Source: Kiloniellaceae bacterium (GTDB lineage: Bacteria; Pseudomonadota; Alphaproteobacteria; Kiloniellales; J153). From it: 39,255 nt of DNA. The position numbers and the translations under genes are program-made. A model generated the notes under the pieces. The model had not been told where the DNA came from, ran no database searches, and saw only the letters and a program-made list of their open reading frames with translations. Within the stretch, counting starts at the first letter, position 1, and each line of letters begins with the position of its first letter. The DNA lies in the NCBI GenBank assembly GCA_021776055.1, contig JAJFGP010000182.1:1-39255 (forward strand), written 5' to 3'. Of this stretch, positions 15,641-24,360 are shown piece by piece.

Positions 15641-16459
15641 ATGCAAACTGACCGTGATGAATCGCTTGCTGCCCTAAACTGGTTGATCCAGGCCGGCGCC
15701 GACGAGGCGATCGGTGATTCTCCCCGCGACCGCATGGCGCCACCGCCCCCCGCGCCGCCCCCCGCGCCGGCCGAAACGGCACCGCGCGTGTCGGCGGTCC
15801 CGGCCGGAGACGGCGCGTTGATTTCAAACGATGCGGCGCTGGCCTCGGCGCAGTCGTTGGCAAGAGCCGCCGCCACTTTGGACGATTTGCGGGCGGCGCT
15901 GACGACCTTCGACGGCTGCCCTTTGAAGCAGACAGCGATGAACCTGGTCTTCGCCGACGGCAATCCGCAGGCCAAGGTCATGGTGATTGGTGAGGGTCCC
16001 GGCGCCGAAGAAGACCGGCAAGGTCTGCCCTTCGTCGGTGTCTCCGGGCAATTGCTCGACCGGATGCTGGCCTGCATCGGTTTGGACCGCACCACGGCCT
16101 ACATCACCAACCTGCTGTTCTGGCGACCGCCGGGCAACCGGAGCCCCACGCCGAGCGAAATCGCCGCCTGCCTGCCGTTCGTCGAGCGGCATATCGAACT
16201 GGTCGACCCCAATTATCTGCTCTTCGTCGGCGGTATTTCGGCCAAGACCCTGCTTGGGCGCCGCGAGGGCATCCTGAAGCTGCGCGGACACTGGGCCCAC
16301 TACCAGCACGTTGGCCTGACGCGGCCAATCCCGGCAATGGCCAGCCTGCATCCCGCCTACCTGCTGCGTCAGCCGGCCCAGAAACGCCTGGCTTGGCGCG
16401 ACCTTCTAGCTCTGAAGGCAGCAATACGCTCGGGCAAGGATCCCCTGCTCGCCAGTTAA
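15641..16459 (+). CDS. Family-4-like uracil-DNA glycosylase lacking two canonical Fe-S cysteines
   Basis: A 272-residue base-excision repair enzyme that removes uracil from DNA. It has a Pro/Ala-rich N-terminal tail (31-55). The catalytic motif region [17 protein letters not shown] starts at residue 118, and the DNA-binding region [15 protein letters not shown] lies near the C-terminus. Typical family 4 enzymes ligate a [4Fe-4S] cluster through a CxxC pair, a Cys in CRPPGNR, and one in the AACxPF segment. Here only C93 and C177 remain; the positions corresponding to the other two are F90 and W161 (FWRPPGNR). Other alphaproteobacterial glycosylases of this type may share the trait. The start ATG at 15641 has only a weak upstream GGTGA. 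It is divergent from the cytochrome operon. Confidence 0.87.
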   Translation: MQTDRDESLAALNWLIQAGADEAIGDSPRDRMAPPPPAPPPAPAETAPRVSAVPAGDGALISNDAALASAQSLARAAATLDDLRAALTTFDGCPLKQTAMNLVFADGNPQAKVMVIGEGPGAEEDRQGLPFVGVSGQLLDRMLACIGLDRTTAYITNLLFWRPPGNRSPTPSEIAACLPFVERHIELVDPNYLLFVGGISAKTLLGRREGILKLRGHWAHYQHVGLTRPIPAMASLHPAYLLRQPAQKRLAWRDLLALKAAIRSGKDPLLAS

Positions 16460-16573
16460 GTATTAACGCGATCTTCACCCGTACCGCCGATTCTGGCGGT
16501 AACGGCGCGCGGACGCCTTGTTGCCCCGGCCGCGCGTGTTGGGTAACGTGAGTATTGCTTCAGGGGGGCGTTC

Positions 16574-18427
16574 GTGAAAATGGCTCGAATTGCCCGCAAG
16601 CGTTTGTCGCTAAGCGGGCTCGCCATATTATTGACCGTTTCGGTCCTGGCCACCGTAACACCGGCCGCGGCCGAGCCAACGCCATCCGTACAGCGGGTGG
16701 CGCGGTCTACCGTGGACCTGCCGGCGGTCCTCTCCGATACGGATGTGCTGCTTTACCGCGACATCTTTGCCCTGCAGAAACAAGGCAAATGGAAGGCTGC
16801 GGACAAGCGGATAGCGACGCTCGCCGACCGGCGGCTGCTCGGCCATGTGCTCGCACAACGCTATCTGCATCCGACCGCCTACCGGTCCAAATACACTGAG
16901 TTGCGGGATTGGCTAGCCGACTACGCCGACCATCCGAACGCCCGCCGGATCTACAAGCTGGCACTCAAGCGCCGTCCGGCGAACTACAAAATGCCGCGCG
17001 CGCCGATCGCCCCACGGTTCAGCACGCCACCGGCCAGCGCCAGCCGCGAGGGCCCCTATCGCTCAACCAAGAAGCTAAACCGGTCCGACCGGCGCAAGGC
17101 GCGGCAAATCAAACGGCAGATACGGCGCAATGTCTTACGCACCCGTCTGACCGCCAGCGAAAAGCTGCTGGCCAGCCGGAAAACCAAGCGCCTTCTCGAT
17201 CAGGTCGAGATTGACGACAGCTATTCAGATATCGCCGCCGCCTGGTTCTATTATGGCGAAGATCAGCACGCTTACGACATTGCCGACGCGGCGGCACGGC
17301 GGTCCGGCGAATTGGCGCCGATGACGCACTGGTCAGCCGGACTGGCCGCATGGCGCCTGGGGCGGATCGAGGAGTCGGCCTGGCATTTTTCGCGCCTGGC
17401 CCTATCGGACAAGGTATCCAGATGGAACGCGGCGGCGGGCGCCTATTGGGCGGCCCGGGCCAGCCTGCGCTTGCGCAACCCGGCGGGCATGAGCGAGTGG
17501 CTGACCCGCGCGGCCCGTTATCCGCGCACTTTCTATGGCCTGATGGCGCAACGGGCGCTAGGTCAGCAGCCGACCTTCGATTTTCATGTACACCCCCTGG
17601 ACAAGGCCGCGTTGTCGCGCCTGGAATCGGCACCGGATGCGGCGCGAGCCATGGCCTTGCTGCAAGTCGGCGAGCGCCGCCGTGCCGAACTTGAGCTACG
17701 CCGGCTCAACACCTGGGCTGATGTCGAATTTACCAGCGCCCTGCTCGCACTAGCGGAGCGCGCCGGTATGCCGGAGTTGGCCTTCCGCATCGGCCGGCGG
17801 CTGGCGGACTCGGACCATCCGGTTGCCGATAGTGGGGCGCTCGATGTGGCGCTCTATCCCATTCCGCCGTGGCAGCCGCGATCGGGTTTCACTGTCGACC
17901 GGGCGCTGGTCTATGCCTTGGTCCGCCAGGAGTCGGGCTTCAATCCGACGGCCAAGAGCCCTGACGGGGCGCGAGGCCTGATGCAACTGTTGCCGAGCAC
18001 GGCCAGCTTCATCGCCCGCGACCGCCGCCTGCGCAGCCGCAAGAACCGGCAGCTTTACGATCCGGCGACGAACCTGGATTTGGGTCAGCGTTACATCGCG
18101 CATCTGCTGGAGAATCCGGTGGTGCAGGGCGACCTGTTTCGCCTCACGACGGCCTACAATGGCGGGCCGGGTAATCTGAACAAGTGGCAGCGGCGCATGG
18201 ATTTTCAGGGCGATCCGCTGCTTTTCATCGAGAGCTTGCCCTCCCGCGAGACGCGTTTGTTTATCGAACGGGTCTTGACCAATTTCTGGATTTACCGCAT
18301 GCGTCTGGGGCAGCGGGTACCATCGCTGGATGAAATCGCCGCCGGCGACTGGCCGCGCTATGTCGCCCTCGACCGCGAACCGCGGGATCTAGCCAGGAAT
18401 ACAACGACCCCCAATGACGCGTATTGA
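16574..18427 (+). CDS. Soluble lytic murein transglycosylase (SLT family)
   Basis: A 617-residue periplasmic enzyme that cleaves peptidoglycan to 1,6-anhydromuropeptides. The GTG start at 16574 has a GGGGGG ribosome binding site four bases upstream; an ATG two codons later is also possible. A signal peptide (hydrophobic core about 12-30, AAA cleavage region) is followed by a long alpha-helical superhelix domain as in E. coli Slt70. The C-terminal lysozyme-like domain contains the catalytic Glu at about residue 453 (VRQESGFNP), GARGLMQLLPSTA, LGQRYIAHLL and TAYNGGPGNLNKW, all hallmark motifs. It overlaps the start of moaB by 14 bases, so translation is probably coupled although the functions are unrelated. 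Confidence 0.93.
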   Translation: MKMARIARKRLSLSGLAILLTVSVLATVTPAAAEPTPSVQRVARSTVDLPAVLSDTDVLLYRDIFALQKQGKWKAADKRIATLADRRLLGHVLAQRYLHPTAYRSKYTELRDWLADYADHPNARRIYKLALKRRPANYKMPRAPIAPRFSTPPASASREGPYRSTKKLNRSDRRKARQIKRQIRRNVLRTRLTASEKLLASRKTKRLLDQVEIDDSYSDIAAAWFYYGEDQHAYDIADAAARRSGELAPMTHWSAGLAAWRLGRIEESAWHFSRLALSDKVSRWNAAAGAYWAARASLRLRNPAGMSEWLTRAARYPRTFYGLMAQRALGQQPTFDFHVHPLDKAALSRLESAPDAARAMALLQVGERRRAELELRRLNTWADVEFTSALLALAERAGMPELAFRIGRRLADSDHPVADSGALDVALYPIPPWQPRSGFTVDRALVYALVRQESGFNPTAKSPDGARGLMQLLPSTASFIARDRRLRSRKNRQLYDPATNLDLGQRYIAHLLENPVVQGDLFRLTTAYNGGPGNLNKWQRRMDFQGDPLLFIESLPSRETRLFIERVLTNFWIYRMRLGQRVPSLDEIAAGDWPRYVALDREPRDLARNTTTPNDAY

Positions 18428-18956
18428 TGACAGCAAACCGTTCCTACCGGTCAACATCGCCGTCCTGACCGTCTCCGATTCCCGTACTCTTGAAGACGAC
18501 AAGTCCGGCCGCACGTTGGCCGAGATGATCGCCGCCGACGGGCACACCGTGGCGCACCGCGAGATCGTACGCGACGAGATCGCGGCCATTACCGCCTGTC
18601 TGCGCACCCACATCGCCGATGCCGCCGTGGACGTGGTGATTAGCACCGGCGGTACCGGTGTGACCGGCCGCGACGTGACGCCCGAGGCGTTCAAGCAGGT
18701 GTTGGAAAAAGAGATCGAGGGCTTTGGCGAGATGTTCCGCTGGCTGAGCTATCAGAAGATCGGCACCTCCACCATGCAAAGCCGCGCCATCGGCGGCGTT
18801 GCCGGTGGTACCTACCTTTTTGCCCTACCCGGCTCTCCCTCCGCCTGCCGCGACGGTTGGCAGGATATTCTGCGCCACCAACTCGATTCGCGCCTGCGGC
18901 CATGCAACCTGGTGGAGTTGATGCCCCGCCTCATGGAGCATCTGAAGGGCGACTAG
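18414..18956 (+). CDS. moaB: Molybdenum cofactor biosynthesis protein B
   Basis: A MoaB/MogA-family protein of 180 residues that acts on molybdopterin (adenylylation) in molybdenum cofactor synthesis. It has VLTVSDSRTLEDDKSG near the N-terminus, the conserved STGGTGVTGRDVTPEAF loop in the middle, and the late ALPGSPSACRDGW motif. Length is typical for MoaB. The start overlaps the 3' end of the transglycosylase gene. A molybdenum enzyme would be a natural partner of the EB_dh and NapC proteins nearby, but none is encoded in this window. Confidence 0.94.
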   Translation: MTRIDDSKPFLPVNIAVLTVSDSRTLEDDKSGRTLAEMIAADGHTVAHREIVRDEIAAITACLRTHIADAAVDVVISTGGTGVTGRDVTPEAFKQVLEKEIEGFGEMFRWLSYQKIGTSTMQSRAIGGVAGGTYLFALPGSPSACRDGWQDILRHQLDSRLRPCNLVELMPRLMEHLKGD

Positions 18957-19145
18957 GCTCAGGACTCATTCATCAGAGCCAGAAGATAATTGTGTTGAGC
19001 CAGCAATTATCAGGCATGGGCAGGTCATCAGCTTTGCTTGAACCACGACTTGCGCAAGTTTGGAGTTCCAGTGACAACGAATGGCTGTTTTGCGGACAAA
19101 GCAGACATTTCATGACAAATCTGTCGCCGTATGTTACCCGGCTCT

Positions 19146-19877
19146 ATGCGCACTTCCTACGATACCATCGGTGTCAATTATTCTGATCTCAGGAAACCTG
19201 ACTCCCGGATTGAGATGGTGATCGGAAGGGCTCTGGGATCGGCAAAAACTGTCCTGAATGTTGGAGCCGGAACGGGTTCGTATGAGCCCACCGACAGGAA
19301 AGTTACGGCTATCGAGCCTTCGGTGGAAATGATCCGACAGCGTGGTACCTCAGCAGCTCCGGTTATTCAGGGTTATGCAGAAGACTTACCTTTCGACGAC
19401 AATTCCTTTGATGCGTCGATGGCGATCCTGACGGTTCACCATTGGGCCGACAAAGAAAAGGGCCTCAGAGAGATGCGTCGCGTGACGCGGGGCCAAGTCG
19501 TCCTACTTACATTCGACCCTTCGCATCGGGGGTTCTGGCTTGCGGATTACATTCCGGAACTTGTGGCGTTGGACGAGGAGCAAATGCCAAGGATGACAGA
19601 TTATGAGGAGTGGCTTGGGTCAGTAGAGATTTCGGCCGTTCCAATTCCGCATGACTGTACTGACGGTTTCTTGTGCGCCTATTGGCGGCGGCCTGCGGCC
19701 TATCTCGATCCCAGAATTCGGGCCGCCATGTCATCCTTCTGGGTGGTAGACAACATATCTGAGGCGTTGAAAAAACTTGCGAGCGACCTGGATACCGGTG
19801 CATGGGAGCAGCGGTATTCTAAACTGCTCGACCTCGATGAGTGCGACTATGGCTACCGCCTCGTCACGACGAAATGA
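19146..19877 (+). CDS. SAM-dependent methyltransferase (class I)
   Basis: Starting at the ATG at 19146 (MRTSYDTIGVNYSDLRKPD) the protein has 243 residues; an in-frame ATG at 19131 is the alternative. Motif I is TVLNVGAGTGSYEP, motif II VTAIEPSVEMI, then EDLPFDDNSFDASMAILTVHHW, as in UbiE/Methyltransf_11 proteins. The substrate is unknown. The gene and its upstream 190 bases are less GC-rich than the surroundings (bases 19201-19260 are 32/60 GC), and it is flanked by genes of unrelated function, so lateral acquisition is likely. It converges on the DUF2064 gene. Confidence 0.82.
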   Translation: MRTSYDTIGVNYSDLRKPDSRIEMVIGRALGSAKTVLNVGAGTGSYEPTDRKVTAIEPSVEMIRQRGTSAAPVIQGYAEDLPFDDNSFDASMAILTVHHWADKEKGLREMRRVTRGQVVLLTFDPSHRGFWLADYIPELVALDEEQMPRMTDYEEWLGSVEISAVPIPHDCTDGFLCAYWRRPAAYLDPRIRAAMSSFWVVDNISEALKKLASDLDTGAWEQRYSKLLDLDECDYGYRLVTTK

Positions 19878-19969
19878 CACGCTCTTAAGATCGAAAGTCT
19901 CACCCAAGTTAAAGATCCGTTTTGGGCTCGAAGCGGTCGCGACGCTTCACCGATTAACAGACCCTGTGC

Positions 19970-20560
19970 CTAGGTTCCTTGCCGCCAGCGGCGCAGATCG
20001 GCGCCGGTATCCACATCCTGCAATTCTTCCAAAAAAGCTACGCGTGCAAGAGATAGATTGGCCAAAGTGTCCGATAGGGCGTGCGGGCTCGACCAGCGCA
20101 CGCCGGCAAACGGGTCGCGCCGCGCCGGGCGGCGGCGGGCGCCGATCAGCCAATAGCCGCCATCGCCGGCCGGCCCGAATACCCAGTCATGATCGCCGAG
20201 CAACGCAAAGGCGCGGGCGATGTGCGCCGGCCCAAGATCCGGAATGTCGGAGCCGACGATCACCACCGGACCTGGCGGCAGGCCTTGGAAAAGCCGCCCC
20301 ATGCGCGCGCCTAGGTCACCGCGGCCCTGTGGGATCACCTGCCATGCCGCCGGCCATGGCCCCCGCAGCGCCCGGTCGGGTGTTACCGCCAGCCAGCAAC
20401 GCCAGCGCCCGCCGCCGCGCAGGCGGCGGGCTAGTGCGACGAGCCCGTGCCGATAGAATCGCCACGCGGCCAGCGCCCCCACGTCACGCGCCAAACGCCG
20501 CTTCACCGCCCCCAATCGCGGGGCGCGCGCCATGATGACCACATGCCGCGCCGACCGCAT
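19970..20560 (-). CDS. DUF2064 / TIGR04282-type nucleotidyl-glycosyltransferase-like protein
   Basis: A 196-residue GT-A fold protein. The N-terminal HVVIMARAPRLGAVKRRLARDVG matches the signature of the family named 'arsenosugar biosynthesis glycosyltransferase' TIGR04282 (DUF2064). The mid-part has PVVIVGSDIPDLGPAHIARAF and GPAGDGGYWLIGAR. The start ATG at 20560 overlaps the stop of the upstream gene (TAATG), so the two are translationally coupled; the frame extends upstream to 20647 but that would overlap the neighbour heavily. The arsenosugar label comes from co-occurrence with ArsS and ArsM in other genomes; no such gene is present here, so the biochemical role is open. Confidence 0.85.
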   Translation of the reverse strand: MRSARHVVIMARAPRLGAVKRRLARDVGALAAWRFYRHGLVALARRLRGGGRWRCWLAVTPDRALRGPWPAAWQVIPQGRGDLGARMGRLFQGLPPGPVVIVGSDIPDLGPAHIARAFALLGDHDWVFGPAGDGGYWLIGARRRPARRDPFAGVRWSSPHALSDTLANLSLARVAFLEELQDVDTGADLRRWRQGT

Positions 20561-21264
20561 TAGCCGTACAGTCGACGCAGAATACGCGGCGGCACACCGG
20601 CAAAATAGAGCGCAAGAATCGATAGATTGCGCAGCGGCCGCAACCACCAGCCCCCGGCCCGATAACGCTCCGCCGATGTTTTGGCCGCCACCTCCAGATG
20701 CACCAGGCGATCACGACCGATGCGGCGGACAAAATCCACATCCTCCATGAGAGGCAGCGGCCGATAACCGCCCACGTCGCGATAGAAGTCGGCACCGATC
20801 AACAAGCCCTGATCGCCGTAGGGCAGGCCAAGGGTGCGTCCGCGCCAGCGCGCCAAACGCTCGATCCGCCGCGCCCGCGGGTACGCATCATCAAGCTCTA
20901 AACGAAAGACCGCGGCCTGCGTCTTGTTGGCGGGATCGGCAATGAACGCCGTGGCGGCCTCCGCCCACCCTGGGGCAAGCACCGTATCCGCGTGCAGGAA
21001 CAGCAGCCATGGCCCAACCGCGCGCGCGGCCCCGGCCACAAGTTGCGCGCCGCGCCCGGCCGGCCCGACCAACACCTCGGCCCCGGCGGCTTCGGCTCGC
21101 CGAACCGTGAAATCCGTGGACCCGCCATCGGCCAACAGAATCTCGCGCACTAGTCCGGTGCGACGTCCCTCATCCAAGGCGGTTAGCACGGCGGGCAGAG
21201 TGCCAGCGGCATTGCGGGCCAGAATGACGATACTCAGCAGAGGTGTGTCCATGACCCGCGTCAT
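20560..21264 (-). CDS. TIGR04283-type family 2 glycosyltransferase
   Basis: A 234-residue GT2 enzyme: LLSIVILARNAAGTL at the N-terminus, LLADGGSTDFT, the DxD-like LLFLHADTVL, and LPYGDQGLLI plus LMEDVDFVRRI further on, ending with a hydrophobic LRNLSILALYFAGVPP. It matches the TIGR04283 partner of DUF2064 proteins. An ATG four codons in (MDTPLL, 21252) could be the real start. It is transcribed together with the DUF2064 gene and is divergent, at a distance of 49 bases, from a phosphotransferase. Donor and acceptor are unknown. Confidence 0.86.
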   Translation of the reverse strand: MTRVMDTPLLSIVILARNAAGTLPAVLTALDEGRRTGLVREILLADGGSTDFTVRRAEAAGAEVLVGPAGRGAQLVAGAARAVGPWLLFLHADTVLAPGWAEAATAFIADPANKTQAAVFRLELDDAYPRARRIERLARWRGRTLGLPYGDQGLLIGADFYRDVGGYRPLPLMEDVDFVRRIGRDRLVHLEVAAKTSAERYRAGGWWLRPLRNLSILALYFAGVPPRILRRLYG

Positions 21265-21313
21265 AGCACAACCAGCCTTTCTTCGGATATCTACCCCGTG
21301 ATACCGCTAGAAC

Positions 21314-22399
21314 ATGAGTCACGGACCTGACCTCGAAGCGCTTGCCGCCGCCGTTGCGGCGTTGCCCGGTTATGCGGAGATCACCCGTGCCGATCTCTCG
21401 CCGATGGCGGTCAAAGGGCTGGCCCATGACCATCTGGCCATTCGCGGCCGGGAACAAATTCTGCGCGTGCCCAAGCAAAGCCAATTTGCCCTCTCCGCCG
21501 CGGACAACCTGGCCTATCAGGCCGCCTGTTTCGCGCGTGTGGCCGCATCGGGGCACAGCCCGCGCCTATACGGTGTCATCGATCCGGCGCCGCGCGTGCC
21601 CATGGGCGCCCTTGTTGTCGCGCACATCCATGGCCGCCCGCCGCGCCTGCCCAACGACTTGCCGGCGCTGGCCGAGGCCATGGCGGCGATCCATTCCCTG
21701 CCGCTGCCTACAACCGCCGCGCGGCCACCCTTGGCCGATCACACCGATCCGGTCGGCGGGGCTATGGCCGAGATCGGGGCACAGGCACGCCTGCTCGACG
21801 AAGCAGCATTGGATCCCGCGGCGCGCGCCGAGATCGACGATGAGCTGGCCTGGGCCCGCGATTTTCAGCGGCAGGCAAGCGCCCGCTCCCAGCCGGTTTC
21901 CCTGGTGCTCACCGACACCCATCCGGGCAATTTCCTGATCGAGACAACCGGCCGCGCCGTCATCGTCGATCTGGAGAAGGCGCTTTACGGCTCGCCGGCG
22001 ACCGATTTGGCGCACGCCACGATCTACTCGTCCACGACCTGGGACCCGGATACCTGGGCCGATCTGAACCCGGCACAGGTGGCCGGGTTTTACCGGGATT
22101 ATCTTAGCCGCGCCGCGCCAGCATTGGCCGAGGCGTTGCGCCCGTGGTTGATCCCGCTGCGCCGGATCACTCTATTGCGCGCCATAACCTGGTGCGCCAA
22201 ATGGCAAGTTCTGCACGGCCGCGCCGGCACGCGCGGCAAGGAAAATGCCGACAGCACCGAGGATTGGTCGGCGGAAAACAGCGATCCGGTCCTGATCGCC
22301 CACGTCGCCGGCCGCGTTGCCGAGTACCTGACCCCCGCCACCCTGCGCCACATGCGCGCGGAGTGGCTCGGCAAGCCAAGTGTGGACGAGCTGATTTGA
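21314..22399 (+). CDS. Aminoglycoside-phosphotransferase-family (APH/choline kinase-like) kinase
   Basis: A 361-residue protein kinase-like fold. The catalytic loop is VLTDTHPGNFLI with the Asp and Asn of the HxDxxxxN-type motif, and the metal-binding Asp is in VIVDLEKALYG. The N-lobe has QILRVPKQSQ with a candidate ATP-binding Lys. The family phosphorylates small molecules such as aminoglycosides, choline, homoserine or sugars; the substrate here cannot be inferred. The gene is divergent from the GT2/DUF2064 pair, which suggests a shared metabolite pathway, possibly a phosphorylated sugar. It probably does not confer antibiotic resistance, given its chromosomal setting and matching high GC. 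Confidence 0.8.
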   Translation: MSHGPDLEALAAAVAALPGYAEITRADLSPMAVKGLAHDHLAIRGREQILRVPKQSQFALSAADNLAYQAACFARVAASGHSPRLYGVIDPAPRVPMGALVVAHIHGRPPRLPNDLPALAEAMAAIHSLPLPTTAARPPLADHTDPVGGAMAEIGAQARLLDEAALDPAARAEIDDELAWARDFQRQASARSQPVSLVLTDTHPGNFLIETTGRAVIVDLEKALYGSPATDLAHATIYSSTTWDPDTWADLNPAQVAGFYRDYLSRAAPALAEALRPWLIPLRRITLLRAITWCAKWQVLHGRAGTRGKENADSTEDWSAENSDPVLIAHVAGRVAEYLTPATLRHMRAEWLGKPSVDELI

Positions 22400-22410
22400 C
22401 ATGATTATTT

Positions 22411-22425
22411 GTTCTTGTTTCGTTC
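22411..22425 (+). promoter_or_regulatory. Alphaproteobacterial LexA (SOS) box
   Basis: The sequence GTTC (22411-22414), seven bases, GTTC (22422-22425) is an exact match to the GTTC-N7-GTTC direct-repeat operator of alphaproteobacterial LexA. It lies 24 bases before the ATG of the radical SAM gene at 22450, a normal position for repressing that promoter. Confidence 0.75.
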
Positions 22426-22449
22426 TATTCCATTCGCTAATCTGGCCGG

Positions 22450-23574
22450 ATGGTCGATGTTCTTCCCGATCGGGCGCGTAAAGGGCGCGGGGCTGTCAGC
22501 AACCAGTCGGGTCGCTATGAAGCGCACCAGCGGGTTGCCATCGACGATGGATGGGCCCGTGAACTCGATGGCCAGGTGGCCGGCCATCGGTTAGCCGTGG
22601 AGATTGACGACGAGGCACTGCCGCCGATGGCCACGACGGTGGGAACCGATGCCAGCCGCACGGTCATCGCCCGCAACACCTCGCCGGACCTGCCCTTCGA
22701 CCGCTCCATCAACCCTTACCGAGGCTGCGAGCATGGCTGTGTCTATTGCTTTGCCCGGCCAACGCACGCCTGGCTGGGTCTTTCGCCCGGCCTCGACTTC
22801 GAGACGAAGCTATTCGCCAAGCCGGACGCGCCGCGCCTGCTGGAGATCGAGCTGGCCAAGCCGTCCTATCGGCCGGCAACCATCGCGCTCGGCACCAATA
22901 CCGATCCGTACCAACCGATCGAACGGCGGTTGGAAATTACCCGTGGCATTCTCGAGGTGCTGCTACGCGCCCGCCATCCGGTGGCCATCGTCACCAAGTC
23001 GCAACTGGTACTGCGCGATCTGGATCTGCTCGGCGCCTTGGCCGCGGCGCAGCTAGTTCAGGTCATGGTCTCGGTCACGACCCTGGACCCGGTGCTGGCC
23101 CGGCGGATGGAGCCTCGAGCTACCGCACCGGCCCGGCGTATCGAAACCATTCGCGCCCTCAACCGCGCCGGCGTGCCGGCGAGTGTCATGACGGCGCCCA
23201 TGATCCCCGGCCTCAACGACGACGAGTTGGAGACGATACTCGAGGCGGCGGCCGACGCCGGCGCCCATACCGCCAATTACGTGCTGCTGCGCCTGCCGCT
23301 GGAGATCAAGCACCTGTTCCTCGAATGGCTAGCGGCGCACTATCCGGAGCGTAAGAGCCGTGTCATAAGCCTTCTGCGCGAGGCGCGAGGCGGTAAGCTG
23401 TACGATTCCGCCTGGGGCACGCGAATGAAGGGACGCGGCGTTCATGCCGAGTTGCTAGCGCGCCGCTTTGCGTTGGCTTGCAAACGTCTGCATCTGGAGA
23501 AAACCGGTTGGGAACTGGACAACAACGCCTTTCGCCGCCCAATGCTAGCGGGGGAGCAGTTGCATTTGCTGTGA
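22450..23574 (+). CDS. PA0069-family radical SAM protein (SplB/photolyase-like)
   Basis: A 374-residue protein with the radical SAM cluster motif CEHGCVYC (C93, C97, C100; Cx3Cx2C). The N-terminal RKGRGAVSNQSGRYE and the stretch NTSPDLPFDRSINPYRGCEHG are signatures of the PA0069 family, which is distantly related to spore photoproduct lyase. ATIALGTNTDPYQPIER, VTKSQLVLRDLDLL and AGVPASVMTAPMIPGLND complete the partial TIM barrel. The exact reaction is unknown. A LexA box directly upstream strongly suggests induction by DNA damage and hence a DNA-repair role. The start ATG at 22450 lies 50 bases after the phosphotransferase stop. Confidence 0.9.
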   Translation: MVDVLPDRARKGRGAVSNQSGRYEAHQRVAIDDGWARELDGQVAGHRLAVEIDDEALPPMATTVGTDASRTVIARNTSPDLPFDRSINPYRGCEHGCVYCFARPTHAWLGLSPGLDFETKLFAKPDAPRLLEIELAKPSYRPATIALGTNTDPYQPIERRLEITRGILEVLLRARHPVAIVTKSQLVLRDLDLLGALAAAQLVQVMVSVTTLDPVLARRMEPRATAPARRIETIRALNRAGVPASVMTAPMIPGLNDDELETILEAAADAGAHTANYVLLRLPLEIKHLFLEWLAAHYPERKSRVISLLREARGGKLYDSAWGTRMKGRGVHAELLARRFALACKRLHLEKTGWELDNNAFRRPMLAGEQLHLL

Positions 23575-23669
23575 GGGCGGGTGGTGCAAAACAGAACAAT
23601 CTGACTTGAACGAAGGTCGCTCCGCATGGGACGCTGCCGAAGCCAATTATCGAAGGAGCCTGCCTAAAA

Positions 23670-24284
23670 ATGATTGATCAGCTCATAATAATTGTCGGCC
23701 TGACCATCCTCGTGATGATCAGTCCCGGTCCCGATATGGTCATCGTGGCGCGTAATACGATGCTGGGCGATCGAGGCGATGGCCTGCTGACTTCGGCTGG
23801 CGTTCTCACGGGCAACTTGGTTCATATAACGTATTGCGCCGTTGGAATCGGGTGGCTGATCTCACAGAGTATTTTGGCGTTTAGTGTGCTGAAGTACGCA
23901 GGAGCGGCCTACTTAATCTATCTTGGGATTATGAGCATCAGGGCAAAAACAACGCCGCTTCAATCGATCTCCACGGGAACGCGCGGCGGCGGCAGAGGAT
24001 ATTTTCTTCAAGGGTTTCTGAACAATATTTTGAACCCAAAAGGCACCCTCTTTTACCTCGGTGTATTCACCGTTGTCATTGATCCGCAAACGTCGATTGG
24101 AGAAACGGCCGTGCTGGTTATCACCATGATGCTCGTCAGCGCGGCATTTTGGCTTTTGTTTGTGTTCATGCTCGACAGAAAAACGGTTCGCGAGTTTTTC
24201 GATAAGAGCCAGAAAGCGGTCAATCGTATTTTCGGCGCCCTGCTTATTATGCTTGGGATCAGGGTCGCTTTTTTGGAAAGATAG
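23670..24284 (+). CDS. LysE/RhtB-family amino acid exporter
   Basis: A 204-residue inner-membrane protein with six predicted hydrophobic segments. The N-terminal VMISPGPDMVIVARNTMLGDRGDG is the diagnostic LysE/RhtB motif, followed by KYAGAAYLIYLGI and GFLNNILNPKGTLFYLGVF. Family members export amino acids such as threonine, homoserine or lysine; substrate not readable here. The ATG start has GAAGGAG about nine bases upstream. The gene is AT-richer than its surroundings (for example 23/60 GC in bases 24001-24060), in line with recent acquisition. Confidence 0.9.
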   Translation: MIDQLIIIVGLTILVMISPGPDMVIVARNTMLGDRGDGLLTSAGVLTGNLVHITYCAVGIGWLISQSILAFSVLKYAGAAYLIYLGIMSIRAKTTPLQSISTGTRGGGRGYFLQGFLNNILNPKGTLFYLGVFTVVIDPQTSIGETAVLVITMMLVSAAFWLLFVFMLDRKTVREFFDKSQKAVNRIFGALLIMLGIRVAFLER

Positions 24285-24360
24285 CCCTCAAAGGCCCGAC
24301 AGTTGCAAAGCGGACCCTTTTTGCATCATCGGATACGCGAAGTACCAAGGAGATAGCATT

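Noticed and set aside
19970-21264. Arsenosugar biosynthesis cluster
   Set aside because: The family names suggest it, but no ArsS, ArsM, ArsR or other arsenic gene is present in the window.
24160-24360. Longer version of the RibD-type reductase starting inside the LysE gene
   Set aside because: The upstream part overlaps the LysE coding sequence in another frame, and the GTG at 24361 has a perfect AAGGAG ribosome binding site.
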